Notes: generated by a model not told the origin, from the sequence alone. A DNA stretch of 64,000 bases from Hassallia byssoidea VB512170 (GCF_000817785.2 NZ_JTCM02000005.1:62001-126000), one strand, 5' to 3'; positions 42,267 through 51,382 are shown, counted from the stretch's first letter. Numbers and translations: made by a program.

Positions 42267-43629
42267 ATTATTTAATAAAGCTCGTTGGCGACTTGCAGCT
42301 TGGTATGCAGCAGTTATGGGCTTAATTCTCATTCTCTGCGGTTTAGTTGTTTACCAGGTGATGATTCAAGCTTACTTAGTTTCTATCGACCGAGAACTGG
42401 AGTCTGTCACTGGCACATTACATAATGTAATTGAACCAAGTTTAAAACAACCTAGTCGGTTGTCACCTGCTTTTCAGTTGGTTATACCCAATCTTTGTTT
42501 GCCTGACCCTGACTGTCCTAACCAAATAAAACCCAACCACCATCAAATTTTCCATCCGGTACACGGTATTTTTAGTAATGTCTACAAAGATAAACTGTAT
42601 TACATCCGTTTTATTAATGCTTCGGGAAAGTTAATTGCTGTTGCTGGTTTTGAACCCAAAGAATTACCGCCAATTGTGCGAACAAATGTATGGCAAACAG
42701 TTAAAGATAAACAAGGCGATCGCTACAGTCAAAAGTCTTTAGCACTACATACTCAAGATAATCAAATTTGGGGCTATATACAAGTAGGTCGCAGTCTCAA
42801 AGAATTGGATAATCGTCTTGCTAGTTTAAAATTGATTGTGGGATTGGGATTGCCAATTTCCATACTTTTAGTTGGTGGTTCGAGTTGGTGGTTAGCAGGG
42901 TTAGCGATACGACCAATTGATAGGTCGTATAAACAAATGCAACAGTTTACTTCTGATGCTTCCCATGAATTACGCACACCACTGGCAGCAATTAATGCTA
43001 CAGTAGAAACTATGCTTGATATGGAGTATCTCTCTGAACAGGAAGCGCGAGATACTCTAGCATCTATTAAACGACAAAATAATCGGTTGGCGGAACTAGT
43101 TCAGGATTTATTGCTGCTGTCTCGGTTAGAGCAAAAAACCCTAGCTACACAAAAAGAACTTTGCTGTCTGAATGTTTTAGTTAATGACCTAATTGAAGAA
43201 TTTTCTGCTTTAGCTAGTGCTGCAAACTTACAACTGACATCTTCAATGGAGTATCATCAACCTCTGTACGTGATGGGGGACGAAGACCAACTTTTGCGCG
43301 TACTTACTAATTTAATTGCGAATGCGATTCAATACACTCCCGCAGGTGGCTATATAAACGTTATCCTCAAACGCATCAATGGTAATGCGGTGATTGAAGT
43401 TCAAGATACAGGTATCGGGATAGCAGCACCAGATGTAAAGCGGATTTTTGACCGATTTTATCGCGTACATAGCGATCGCTCTCGCAGTACTGGTGGTTCG
43501 GGGTTAGGTTTAGCGATCGCGCAAGCAATTGTCCAAACGCACCAGGGTAGTATAGAGGTACAAAGTCAACTAAATAAAGGTACTACCTTTATTGTTCGTT
43601 TACCTACGATAAGAACGCCAATTTCATAG
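42253..43629 (+). CDS. rppB: Sensor histidine kinase (RppB/NrsS/CopS-like)
   Basis: The 458-aa protein has TM1 (about 14-40), a periplasmic sensor region (41-195) with a C-x(5)-C pair (LCLPDPDC) and several His, TM2 (about 195-220), then HisKA with H238 in [10 protein letters not shown], an N box NLIANAIQYTPAG, and G boxes DTGIGI and GGSGLGL. The ATG at 42253 overlaps the response-regulator stop by 14 bp, so translation is coupled. It should detect periplasmic metal or redox change and phosphorylate D53 of the regulator. A truncated paralogue lies at 51383-52571. Confidence 0.88.
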   Translation: MMQIKLFNKARWRLAAWYAAVMGLILILCGLVVYQVMIQAYLVSIDRELESVTGTLHNVIEPSLKQPSRLSPAFQLVIPNLCLPDPDCPNQIKPNHHQIFHPVHGIFSNVYKDKLYYIRFINASGKLIAVAGFEPKELPPIVRTNVWQTVKDKQGDRYSQKSLALHTQDNQIWGYIQVGRSLKELDNRLASLKLIVGLGLPISILLVGGSSWWLAGLAIRPIDRSYKQMQQFTSDASHELRTPLAAINATVETMLDMEYLSEQEARDTLASIKRQNNRLAELVQDLLLLSRLEQKTLATQKELCCLNVLVNDLIEEFSALASAANLQLTSSMEYHQPLYVMGDEDQLLRVLTNLIANAIQYTPAGGYINVILKRINGNAVIEVQDTGIGIAAPDVKRIFDRFYRVHSDRSRSTGGSGLGLAIAQAIVQTHQGSIEVQSQLNKGTTFIVRLPTIRTPIS

Positions 43630-43630
43630 A

Positions 43631-43647
43631 TTTCATCCTAATTTCAT
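43631..43647 (+). promoter_or_regulatory. TTTCAT-N5-TTTCAT box 6
   Basis: TTTCAT-CCTAA-TTTCAT starting 2 bp past the kinase stop codon, with a third TTTCAT half-site at 43622 inside the kinase gene. No convincing gene starts in the usual distance; a 73-codon frame at 43701 is doubtful. Confidence 0.6.
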
Positions 43648-43936
43648 TTCCTTAAACTAAAGTCGTATTAAGGGGTTTATTACTACTCAGTATTAGTTTA
43701 ATGTTTACAAGCTTATTTATGATAAAGAGGGCATTTAGTTCTCCTCAAACAGTCATCACCCTTGACAGAAGCAGACTACATTTATGCTCATGTTATGAAA
43801 AATACTCAAAAGGGTTAAGTTCATTTTATGACTACTTTTCCCAACCTATAAAATATAAACTATCGCCACAGATCAACCGTAATCGTAACATTGTTAAGAC
43901 TGATTTATGCATGAATGTGTAATAGCAATTTTAAAA

Positions 43937-43953
43937 TTTAATCTGAATTTTAT
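43937..43953 (+). promoter_or_regulatory. Degenerate box 7
   Basis: TTTAAT-CTGAA-TTTTAT keeps the spacing with one change per half. The following AAAACTAATTATA context resembles that after other boxes. It lies 78 bp before the short ORF at 44032. Confidence 0.45.
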
Positions 43954-44031
43954 AACTATATGTAAAACTAATTATAGGTAGATAAATAGAACTTGAACCT
44001 GTTCTGCAAAACGCTAAATAGGAGGATTATC

Positions 44032-44094
44032 ATGCTTTTTAAAACTCACACTAAAACTCTGCTAATTTCAAATATTGGATTTTTCGCTATCTAA
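44032..44094 (+). CDS. 20-aa ORF with strong ribosome-binding site (small peptide or truncated exported protein)
   Basis: A 20-codon frame starts 5-10 nt after AGGAGG (44020-44025), the strongest Shine-Dalgarno sequence in this part of the window. The product begins MLFKTHTKTLLISNIGFFAI, which looks like a signal peptide cut short by TAA. A box-like repeat lies 78 bp upstream. It could be a true small peptide or the first part of a former exported protein, perhaps another DUF2808 relative, whose body has been lost. Confidence 0.4.
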   Translation: MLFKTHTKTLLISNIGFFAI

Positions 44095-44163
44095 ACCGCA
44101 ACTCTCCTTCAACCGTGGCTACCTATCGTAACATGAATAAATAATTTTATCAAACTGGCAAAA

Positions 44164-44180
44164 TTTCACCCAAATTTCAT
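44164..44180 (+). promoter_or_regulatory. Box 8 (TTTCAC-N5-TTTCAT)
   Basis: One change in the first half-site; spacing kept. It lies 102 bp before the second DUF2808 gene and is followed by the same CTGCCAAAATTGTTAAAT-like context as box 5. Confidence 0.6.
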
Positions 44181-44282
44181 CGTGACCTGCCAAAATTGTT
44201 AAATAAAGCTTGATTCACTTCCGATGAATTCGCAATCTACCTAGCCTTTCTTATTGAGATAGCTTAAAAATTAAAAGGTAAG

Positions 44283-44762
44283 ATGAAGAAAAAAATAATT
44301 TACCTAACTGTGTTCACTATAGCATCTACAGTTACAATTTTCGCTGGTAATGCAACAGCAAAAACAGACAATAACAGGGTTCATCAAATTGATAATTCTT
44401 TTCAATTCTCCTCAAATCAGCGATTTGTTAAACATATTTTCAGACTCCACGTTCCTAAGAATGGTAAGCCTCTTTCTCAGCTAATTATCGATGCACCTTC
44501 CACTGTAGCAGTAAGCAGTGACATTGATGTACTTAATGATAATGGTCAAAAGCTAAACATCAATGTTTTGGTAAATGACAGGAGAATAACTTTAAATTTT
44601 CCGGAAACAGTCACTTTCGCAACTACAAAGAAACTATTGATTTCACTCAATAAAGTGCAACAACCAACAAGTAGTTCTGATTCAATTTATAACCTTTTCG
44701 TTAGAGTTGTTGGGAGTGATATTGAGATTCCCATTGGACAAGCTCAGTTCCAGACATTTTAA
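44283..44762 (+). CDS. DUF2808 exported protein, second copy
   Basis: The 159-aa protein has a signal peptide (about 1-26) and a beta-rich DUF2808-type domain related to the one at 41048: both contain an 'I-x-A-P-x-x-[IV]-x-V' strand, 'IDV', and an 'IPIG' or 'LPIG' near the end. It lies downstream of box 8, so it should respond to the same regulator. The function of the family is unknown. AAGGTAAG before the ATG may serve as ribosome-binding site. Confidence 0.72.
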   Translation: MKKKIIYLTVFTIASTVTIFAGNATAKTDNNRVHQIDNSFQFSSNQRFVKHIFRLHVPKNGKPLSQLIIDAPSTVAVSSDIDVLNDNGQKLNINVLVNDRRITLNFPETVTFATTKKLLISLNKVQQPTSSSDSIYNLFVRVVGSDIEIPIGQAQFQTF

Positions 44763-44792
44763 TTTTGGGATTTGGACGGTAAACACGAAAAA

Positions 44793-44809
44793 TTTTATCT
44801 AGATTTCAT
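44793..44809 (+). promoter_or_regulatory. Orphan box 9 (TTTTAT-N5-TTTCAT)
   Basis: One change in the first half-site, correct 5-nt spacing, and the shared CTGTCAAACTAAT context. Its downstream side is an IS630 insertion 79 bp away instead of a target gene. Confidence 0.5.
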
Positions 44810-44906
44810 CAATACCTGTCAAACTAATAATTGTAGTTAGTACATACAGTTATTGAGTAAAATATGTTCGCCTTAAACAAGCCAAGGTATACAGCCTATT
44901 CCAGGT

Positions 44907-45788
44907 TCATGCAGTACAGTAACAACAATAAGTAAACCAATTTCGTAAATGCTCAGGATCAAGTAAATCGATGGCAGTTGCTAATAAAACATCAACCATC
45001 TTGCTAGTTTTTGGGGAAAATTGACGTAAGAAGGCTTTCAGTTGTGACCACCACAATTCAATGGGATTAAAGTCAGGAGAATAGGCAGATAAATTGAGAA
45101 CTTTAGCTCCAACAGATTGAATTAACGGTTCAATACTCGACAGTTTATGGGCAGGTAGTCTATCCATCACGACCACCGCACCCGACCATAATTGGGGAAC
45201 TAAAAACTGTTTAATAAAGACTTCAAAAGCTTGGGAATCCATCGAACCATTTAGGGTCATTACCGCCACTACTTTTTTTAAAGTAATAGCGCCAATAACA
45301 GTCACTTTTTCACCTCGATAGAAGGGAGTTAAATCGTAGACCCGTCTTCCCTTGGGTGAACGGGCATGAGTTCGAGTCAACCCTAGCAACACCCCCATTT
45401 CATCCAAAAATACTAGCTGTTCAGGGTCAATATTTTTGACTTTCTCCCAATACTCGCATCTCAAAGTTCGGACTCGCTCTGTATCGTTGTTGCTGTTGCG
45501 GATTGTCTTTTTTTTTGAGTCAGAGCGAGTTGTTTCAATTCCCGACACATCATGCTAGGACTTACAGATTGATTGTACTTATCGAGCCAATACTCACAAT
45601 ACTCCACTCTTCGTTGCTAGTGGTTGTTCTTCTACCATTTGTGTTAATTGGGTTCGATAAGCGAATAAAACACTTTTAAGATTCCCACCCTGTTTTTGAG
45701 GTCGGACATGACCTACACTTTGCTTCTGTTTCAAGAGTTTCTGAACAAAAGCTTTGCTGACATTAAATTGGGCAGCTACTTTCCGAAT
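44907..45788 (-). pseudogene. IS630-family transposase, C-terminal part, frame-disrupted
   Basis: This is the main part of the outer element's transposase; the first 23 codons lie at 46932-47000. It resumes as RKVAAQFNVSKAFVQKLLKQ (helix-turn-helix), then EYCEYW, and then the catalytic core with D in VFLDEMG, D in VVVMDRLPAHK and E in NPIELWWSQLK. There is one frame break near 45605 and another at a run of nine A (45508-45516 on the plus strand as T) where a -1 shift restores the frame. With the IS5 insertion the gene is certainly inactive in cis. Confidence 0.78.
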
Positions 45789-46931
45789 AGACATCTCCGA
45801 AAAATGCCAATACCTCTCTGTGGCTGGGTTCGGATCAGCGATCGCCAACTTCAAACATCAGCCATTATCTACGTAAAAATTAGCGCTTGAGATAGTTACT
45901 ATTGGTAACAAGGTAGAAATAGGTATATATACACGTTAATTTCACCCTTGTAAATTCTCACTATTTCATATTGGTAAAACTAATGCTCCTATTCGGAATC
46001 TTACAAGTCCGCATATCGTCATAATTATTTTTTCATATTTACTTGTATCTAATCTAAATCTTTCAGAGGCTACTCTAAATATTTTTAATATACGAATCAA
46101 ATGTTCGACAAATATTCTGTCTGAAGCCATTTCTTTGTTTTGCAATTTTTGTGAGATGCTTAATTCTCCTTTTTTCGGTTTTTTCGTGGGAGTCTTAATT
46201 GATAGCTCTCCTTGGTAACCTTTATCCCCTTGAAATTTTTGATTCTCGTCAAAGTCTTTTTGACCTTCACGAAACAAAGTTATGTCACTTTTTGGCCCTG
46301 GTTCTCCCGCGATTACATCAACAATATCTTGACCACCAGGTAGAACAGTAATCTGATTCTTAAATGTATGAGTTTTCTTCTTCCCAGAGTAATAAATTTG
46401 CTGTTCTTTATACTCCCCTGGTCTTTCTCTTGGCTGTTCAGAGCTATCCACTATGAGTTCGTAATCGGTTAAAACTTCTTGAACTATCTCGTAATCTGAA
46501 GCGTTTTTTTTACCTGTTCAAGTAAACTTGATGGCAAGAGTTCTTGTAGAAGAGGAAACCAGTAATTAAATGTATCGTTAGCAGTCGATTCGCTCACCCC
46601 AAACTGAATTCCTAACAATTGAAACGTTGTCAAATGCCTCAAGTATACCAATGTTAATAGAATTTGCTCTGACGGCGATAACTTTACCTTACGACCACCA
46701 CCTTTATTTATAATTCTAATTTTCTGTGCTTCGACTTCTTGTTGCTTTTGGGTATGTAAGGTGATTGCCAGATGAATTAGTTGTTCTAGTTGCTCATGCT
46801 TTAAACCAACTAATCGCTGCGTTTGCTCTGGATGATTTTTAATGTAACTTAATACTTCACTCATGTTCTTGTGCTAAAAAAGACAATTTTATACTCTTTT
46901 ACCACAAAACACTTCTATTGTGGAGATGTCT
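45789..46931 (-). mobile_element. IS5-family insertion sequence, nested copy (1143 bp)
   Basis: Ends AGACATCTCCGAAAA (left) and AGACATCTCC (complement of right) are inverted repeats related to AGACCTGTCCGAAA of the copy at 22483. A 3-bp duplication AAT flanks it. The insertion splits codons 'ISI|RKVAAQF' of the IS630 transposase. Length equals that of the other copy. Confidence 0.85.
45966..46864 (-). pseudogene. IS5-family transposase, one frame change at A8
   Basis: Two frames cover the full transposase: an N-terminal part (46864-46484) with the helix-turn-helix LLGIQFGVSESTANDTF and a C-terminal part with DSSEQPRERP, GDKGYQG and FVEHLIRILKIFRVA (DDE core). They join at eight A on the coding strand (plus-strand T at 46504-46511); a -1 shift there gives VKKNASDYEIVQEVL, matching the intact copy at 22561. 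It could be made by programmed -1 frameshifting or slippage, or be a mutant. It is otherwise undamaged. Confidence 0.75.
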
Positions 46932-47000
46932 AATTGATATCTCACCTTGTTCATAAACCTTAATGATTTTCTGACGCAAGTCAATTGAGTAAGATTTCAT
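46932..47000 (-). pseudogene. IS630-family transposase, N-terminal fragment
   Basis: The ATG at 47000-46998 opens MKSYSIDLRQKIIKVYEQGE, the standard start of ISY100-like transposases, and runs to ISI, where the nested IS5 is inserted. It continues at 45788. Confidence 0.75.
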
Positions 47001-47218
47001 GGTTTTTAAAGAGTGACTCAGTTAACTGTACTACATTTACCTGGAATAGGGTGTATAAAGTTTTTCACTTGTCTATTCCACAAAATTTACAAAAGATTCT
47101 TCATCAGTAAAATACAGTACCCACAAGAAACTATTTTTTTTACTATCCTTTCAAATACTGGTTAATTGCAGCTAAAGAAGGATATTGAAACTATAGCAAC
47201 GCCGAAAGCATTAACTAT

Positions 47219-47632
47219 TTAAGTTCGTTCAATAATAGGACAAATTGTTTGTTCAGAGCTTTCAGGTATTGTTTCCCAACCCGAAAGTAGTCCTTGTAAC
47301 TCTTGTCTAAGGATGAATAGTTGCCGAATTTGCTCATCAATAGTCATCAGCTTATCTTCCAGTTTTGGTTTTATGTGTTCGCATGGTAATTCACCCCCAT
47401 CGTAAACATCCAAAAAATCTTTGATTTCTGATAAGCTTAATCCAAGATTTTGGGCGCGTTTGATAAAGTTCAAGCGAGCAAAAACATCGGAGTCGAAAAG
47501 CCTAAATCCGCCCTCAGTTCTACCAGAAACTTTAAGTAAACCTAGCTCATCATAATAACGAATAGTTTTAATTGATACGCCGCTTTCCTTCGCAACTGAA
47601 CCAATGAGTTTTGACTTTTCTTGGACTAACAT
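47219..47632 (-). CDS. MerR-family metal-responsive regulator
   Basis: The 137-aa protein has the MerR N-terminal winged helix (IGSVAKESGVSIKTIRYYDELGLL), a long dimer helix (about 75-110) and two Cys in the effector region: C in LPCEHIKPK (about 80) and C in TICPIIE (near 130). That spacing suits the thiol-coordinating MerR/ZntR/CueR group. It lies downstream of a cupredoxin and a Cu-ATPase on the same strand, so a copper-sensing (CueR-like) role is likely. No MerR-type promoter with 19-bp spacer was confirmed for this operon; its natural promoter, upstream of the ATPase, has been deleted. Confidence 0.82.
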   Translation of the reverse strand: MLVQEKSKLIGSVAKESGVSIKTIRYYDELGLLKVSGRTEGGFRLFDSDVFARLNFIKRAQNLGLSLSEIKDFLDVYDGGELPCEHIKPKLEDKLMTIDEQIRQLFILRQELQGLLSGWETIPESSEQTICPIIERT

Positions 47633-47767
47633 ACTCAGATGCTCCTTGGCTAGATAAAACTCCTAATATTATTTTAAACTCTTCAGCTAACTGGAGAGTC
47701 AAGAGAAAACAGCATCCAGAACTCTGCTTGTAGCAAACGCCGCGTGGAAACTCCCTATAAGTGCGCG

Positions 47768-48289
47768 TTACCTCACTTCCACCACACCGCGAAACATATT
47801 CATACCACAAGCAAAAGTGTATTGACCGGGTTGTTGAGGTGTAAACTCAATTGGAGTGACTTGATTGAGTTCTAAATATGAAGCAATATGAAAATCAGGC
47901 AACACAACTTGTTCTAAACAGCCACTAGGGTCGTGACGTAAAAACTTAAGCCGCACTGGTTGACCGGCATTAACCACTACTCTACTTGGTTCATAGCCTC
48001 CATCTACGGTAATAGTAACTTCTTGAATGCTTTGATAAGTTTTTGCTTTTTGCGATTTGGGTTTACTGAGGAGAAACCACCATATCTCCAGTCCGATTAA
48101 TCCCAAACCTCCTGCTGTAACTGCACCTTTTACCCACAGAGGTTGCTCTATGCGGTAGAATTGGTTTGTTTGTGAATTTTCGCTGCTTGGCATAGAATGA
48201 GTCATCTGAGAATCTGCTTTTCCAGATGCGACAGCAAACGCAAATCCCAGACTGACTAAACTGCCAATAACTGCCTTTTTAATCAACAT
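47768..48289 (-). CDS. Membrane-anchored cupredoxin-domain protein
   Basis: The 173-aa protein has a signal or anchor segment (residues 5-23), another membrane segment (about 54-72) and a C-terminal cupredoxin-like domain (85-173). The likely copper ligands are H in DFHIASYL and C, M, M in FACGMNMF. It ends 11 bp downstream of the Cu-ATPase gene and so is on the same leftward transcript. Such proteins often accompany copper ATPases in cyanobacteria and probably bind or pass on copper at the membrane. Confidence 0.78.
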   Translation of the reverse strand: MLIKKAVIGSLVSLGFAFAVASGKADSQMTHSMPSSENSQTNQFYRIEQPLWVKGAVTAGGLGLIGLEIWWFLLSKPKSQKAKTYQSIQEVTITVDGGYEPSRVVVNAGQPVRLKFLRHDPSGCLEQVVLPDFHIASYLELNQVTPIEFTPQQPGQYTFACGMNMFRGVVEVR

Positions 48290-48300
48290 TTGCTGCTTCC

Positions 48301-50035
48301 TTATACGATCGCTTTGGCTTTGAAGTTACGCAGACGTAGGGCATTCGTAACCACTGAAACCGAACTAAATGCCATTGCAGCACCTGCGATAATCGGGTTA
48401 AGCAACCAACCGAAAAATGGGAAGAGAATACCAGCAGCAATCGGGATTCCAGCAACATTGTAAATAAAGGCGAAAAATAAATTTTGCCGGATGTTGCGAA
48501 TTGTAGCCCGGCTTAATTGAATGGCGGTAACTATGCTTCGTAAATCACCAGAAATAAGCGTGATGTCACAAGATGCGATCGCTACATCTGTCCCCGTTCC
48601 AATTGCCATTCCCACATCGGCTTGTGCTAAAGCTGGTGCATCATTGATACCATCACCAACCATTGCCACAATATGCCCTTTTGATTGTAGTTTTTGCACT
48701 GTAGCAGCCTTTTGGTCAGGGCGGACTTCTGCCAAGACGCGCTTTATACCAACCTCATTCGCTATCGCTTCTGCGGTGCGTTGATTGTCTCCTGTGAGCA
48801 TCACTACCTCTAAACCCAGTTTTTCCAAAGCGCGAACTGCTTGGATGGAAGTGGGTTTAATTGCATCAGCAATACCCATTAATCCTTGAATTTTTCCGTC
48901 AACCGCAATCCAAATCGCTGTTTTGCCCAAATACTCCAAACGCTCTTTATCTTGCTGCAAAGCTATTGTGTCAATCCCCAATTCTTCCATCCAGCGTTGC
49001 GTACCAATTTGTACCAGACGAGAAGAAACTATACCTTGTACACCACTACCTGCAACTGCCTCAAAATCTTTAACATCTGCTAACTGGACTTCTTGAGATT
49101 GCGAGTATCTGACAACTGCTTCTGCTAAAGGATGCTCGGAATTACGTTCCACAGATGCTGCTAGTTGCACCAACTTGATTTCGTTGCCATTGGCAGTACC
49201 GTTGACTGTGACAAAATCCGTGACTGTTGGTTTACCTTGAGTGATGGTTCCAGTTTTGTCTAGCACAATTGTTTGAATTTTGTGTGCCAATTCCAAACTT
49301 TCAGCACCTTTAATTAAAATACCATTTTCTGCACCTTTACCAGTTCCTACCATCACAGAAGTTGGTGTCGCTAAACCTAACGCACAAGGGCAAGCGATAA
49401 TTAACACTCCAACTGTAGTCAGCAGTGCTAGGGTAATGTTGCCCATGAAATTGAACCAGATAATGAAAGTGAGTAGAGCGATCGCAATCACCGCAGGTAC
49501 AAACCATCCGGTTACAGAGTCTGCTAATCTTTGAATTGGGGCTTTAGAACCTTGTGCTTGCTGGACTAATTGGACAATCTGCGCTAGCACGGTGTCACTT
49601 CCAACTCGTGTTGCTCGAAACTTGAAACTCCCAGTTTTGTTGATGGTGGCTCCAATAACTTCATCACCTGGTTGCTTTTTGACAGGTAAACTTTCTCCTG
49701 TCACCATCGCTTCATCAATTGTGGAAGTCCCCTCAACCACTTCCCCGTCAACGGGAATTTTTTCACCAGGGCGAACTAGTACCACATCTCCAATTTGCAC
49801 TTCTGCAATCGGAACATCAATTTCTCGTCCATTGCGAATCAAACGCGCTGTTTTAGCTTGCAAACCAATCAGCTTACGGATAGCTTCTGAGGTTTGTCCT
49901 TTGGCGCGATTCTCAAACAACCGTCCCAGTAGAATTAGGGTAATAACAACAGCAGCAGTTTCATAATATACATCTGGCATTAAACCTTGATTGATGAAAA
50001 AGCTGGGAAACAAAGTGGGAAATAGCGAATAGAAA
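48301..50035 (-). pseudogene. copA: Copper P1B-type ATPase (CopA/PacS-like), 5' end removed by an IS
   Basis: The remaining 578 codons encode the pump from the third membrane segment onward ([12 protein letters not shown]... then [12 protein letters not shown]). [12 protein letters not shown] identifies a Cu(I)/Ag(I) ATPase; DKTGTITQG and [10 protein letters not shown] are intact. The N-terminal metal-binding domain and first membrane segments are absent: at 50036 the sequence passes into the end of an IS. Translation could start inside the IS, giving 613 codons, but a pump without TM1-TM2 is unlikely to work. Cupredoxin and merR genes follow on the same strand. Confidence 0.85.
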
Positions 50036-51382
50036 CAGGACTTACGCAACTGGCACAGTGCGATCGCTCTTTTGTAGTACATATGTATTATTAAGGGGGA
50101 AAGTCCAAACAGGCTCTTGCTCAAATTAGTAATAGCGATCAATTGTGTGAAGTTGTCTGAATTTCATGAGAAAATTAGTGAAGGGGGCATTAAAAATAAG
50201 AATCAGGCGATGATATTTACTAAACTTAACTATTGCCAATATTTACTGAGTAGTCAAATTAATTATACTCTCACAAATTTGGCAAACCATTTAGAAGAGA
50301 TTAGCCATGACAAAATTAACCGCTATCTTAAAAATGAAAAGTTAACACCACGTTTACTTTGGGATAATGTCAAAGATTTCATCGAAATAAATGAGAACGC
50401 ATATCTAGTTTTTGATGACACAGTAATTGATAAAAGATATGCAATAGAAATAGAGACAACTAAACGGCAGTATAGTGGTAATGAACATGGTGTCATCCAA
50501 GGGATTGGGTTAGTAAATTGTCTGTATGTCAATCACGAAATTGGGAAGTTTTGGGTAGTTGACTATCGTATTTATGACCCTCCTAGAGATGGAAAAACGA
50601 AGATAGACCATGTGACGGAGATGCTGCAAAACCTTGTCTACCATAAAGATTTACCGTTCAAAGCTGTCTTGATGGACAGTTGGTATGCAACAAATAAATT
50701 GATGTTATCTATTGATGATTTAGGTAAATATTATTATTGTCCTCTGAAACGTAATCGACTTGTTGATGATACAAGAGATAAAAATGGTTATCAAAAAATC
50801 GAGTTATTATCTTGGAATGAACAGGAGTTAAAATCAGGTAAAATAGTCAAAATAAAGAAGTTTCCTGGCGCAAAAAAAGTGAAACTATTCCGGGTGACTG
50901 TCTCTACCGACAGAACGGATTTTATCGCTACAAACGATTTATCTCAAGACTCTACGGACGTTGTACAAAAAGTGTGTAAAGTATGCCTTCGGCACGCTAA
51001 CGCGAACGTTGGAAGGTTGAGGAGTTTCATAGAGAACTAAAACAATTGACTGGTATTGAATCATGCCAGTGTCGCAAGGGTCGTATTCAAAGAAACCATA
51101 TTGCCTGCGCTATTTTAGTCTGGCTTCGACTAAAAAATTTAGCTTACTATAGTGGTCAAACAATTTATCAAATCAAGCATGGATTGCTGTCAAATTATTT
51201 AGTTCAACAACTCAAGCGTCCGGACGTTCCCATGTTTATCGTCTAGTTGTTTGGCGCAGGCGCTGCCTTCAGCCATCGCCATTGCTTGAGAAAATGGCGA
51301 TCGCGCTGTGCCGTTGCGTCAGTTATGCAATACATATGTACTAAAAGTTAGTGATCGCACTGTGCCAGTTGCGTAAGTCCTG
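50036..51382 (+). mobile_element. IS4-superfamily insertion sequence (1347 bp) at a deletion junction
   Basis: The outer ends CAGGACTTACGCAACTGGCA and its exact complement form a perfect inverted repeat of 30 bp; a further pair around ATACATATGTA lies inside. No target duplication is seen: the left flank ends GAATAGAAA and the right flank begins TAATTGTAG. A dispersed repeat occurs at 51250-51310. Confidence 0.85.
50210..51246 (+). pseudogene. IS4-superfamily (IS701-like) transposase, interrupted by a small repeat
   Basis: The frame has D in LVFDDTVIDKR (about 50415), D in AVLMDSWYAT (about 50675) and E in EEFHRELKQ (about 51025), the DDE set of IS4-type transposases. Near 50984-51008 about 25 bp of a cyanobacterial dispersed repeat (GCCTTCGGCACGCTAACGCG) is inserted between KVCKV and WKVEEF, which shifts the frame just before the catalytic E. 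The ATG at 50210 is the natural start by position. This copy can no longer make its own transposase. Confidence 0.75.

Larger units (their letters stand above)
44888..47057 (-). mobile_element. IS630-family (ISY100/Tc1-like) element carrying a nested IS5
   Basis: The ends TATACAGCCTATTCCAGGTT (left) and the complement of the right end TATACACCCTATTCCAGGTA are good terminal inverted repeats of about 36 bp, flanked by TA as expected for this family. Its transposase gene runs leftward from 47000 and is split by an IS5 element at 45789-46931. Confidence 0.82.

Noticed and set aside
43701-43922. Frame of 73 codons after box 6
   Set aside because: It lies at a plausible distance from a box but has no ribosome-binding site, no signal peptide or known motif; kept only as a remark.
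48301-50142. Intact 613-aa Cu-ATPase starting inside the IS
   Set aside because: The first about 35 codons come from the IS end, and the metal-binding domain and first membrane segments are missing, so it is treated as truncated.
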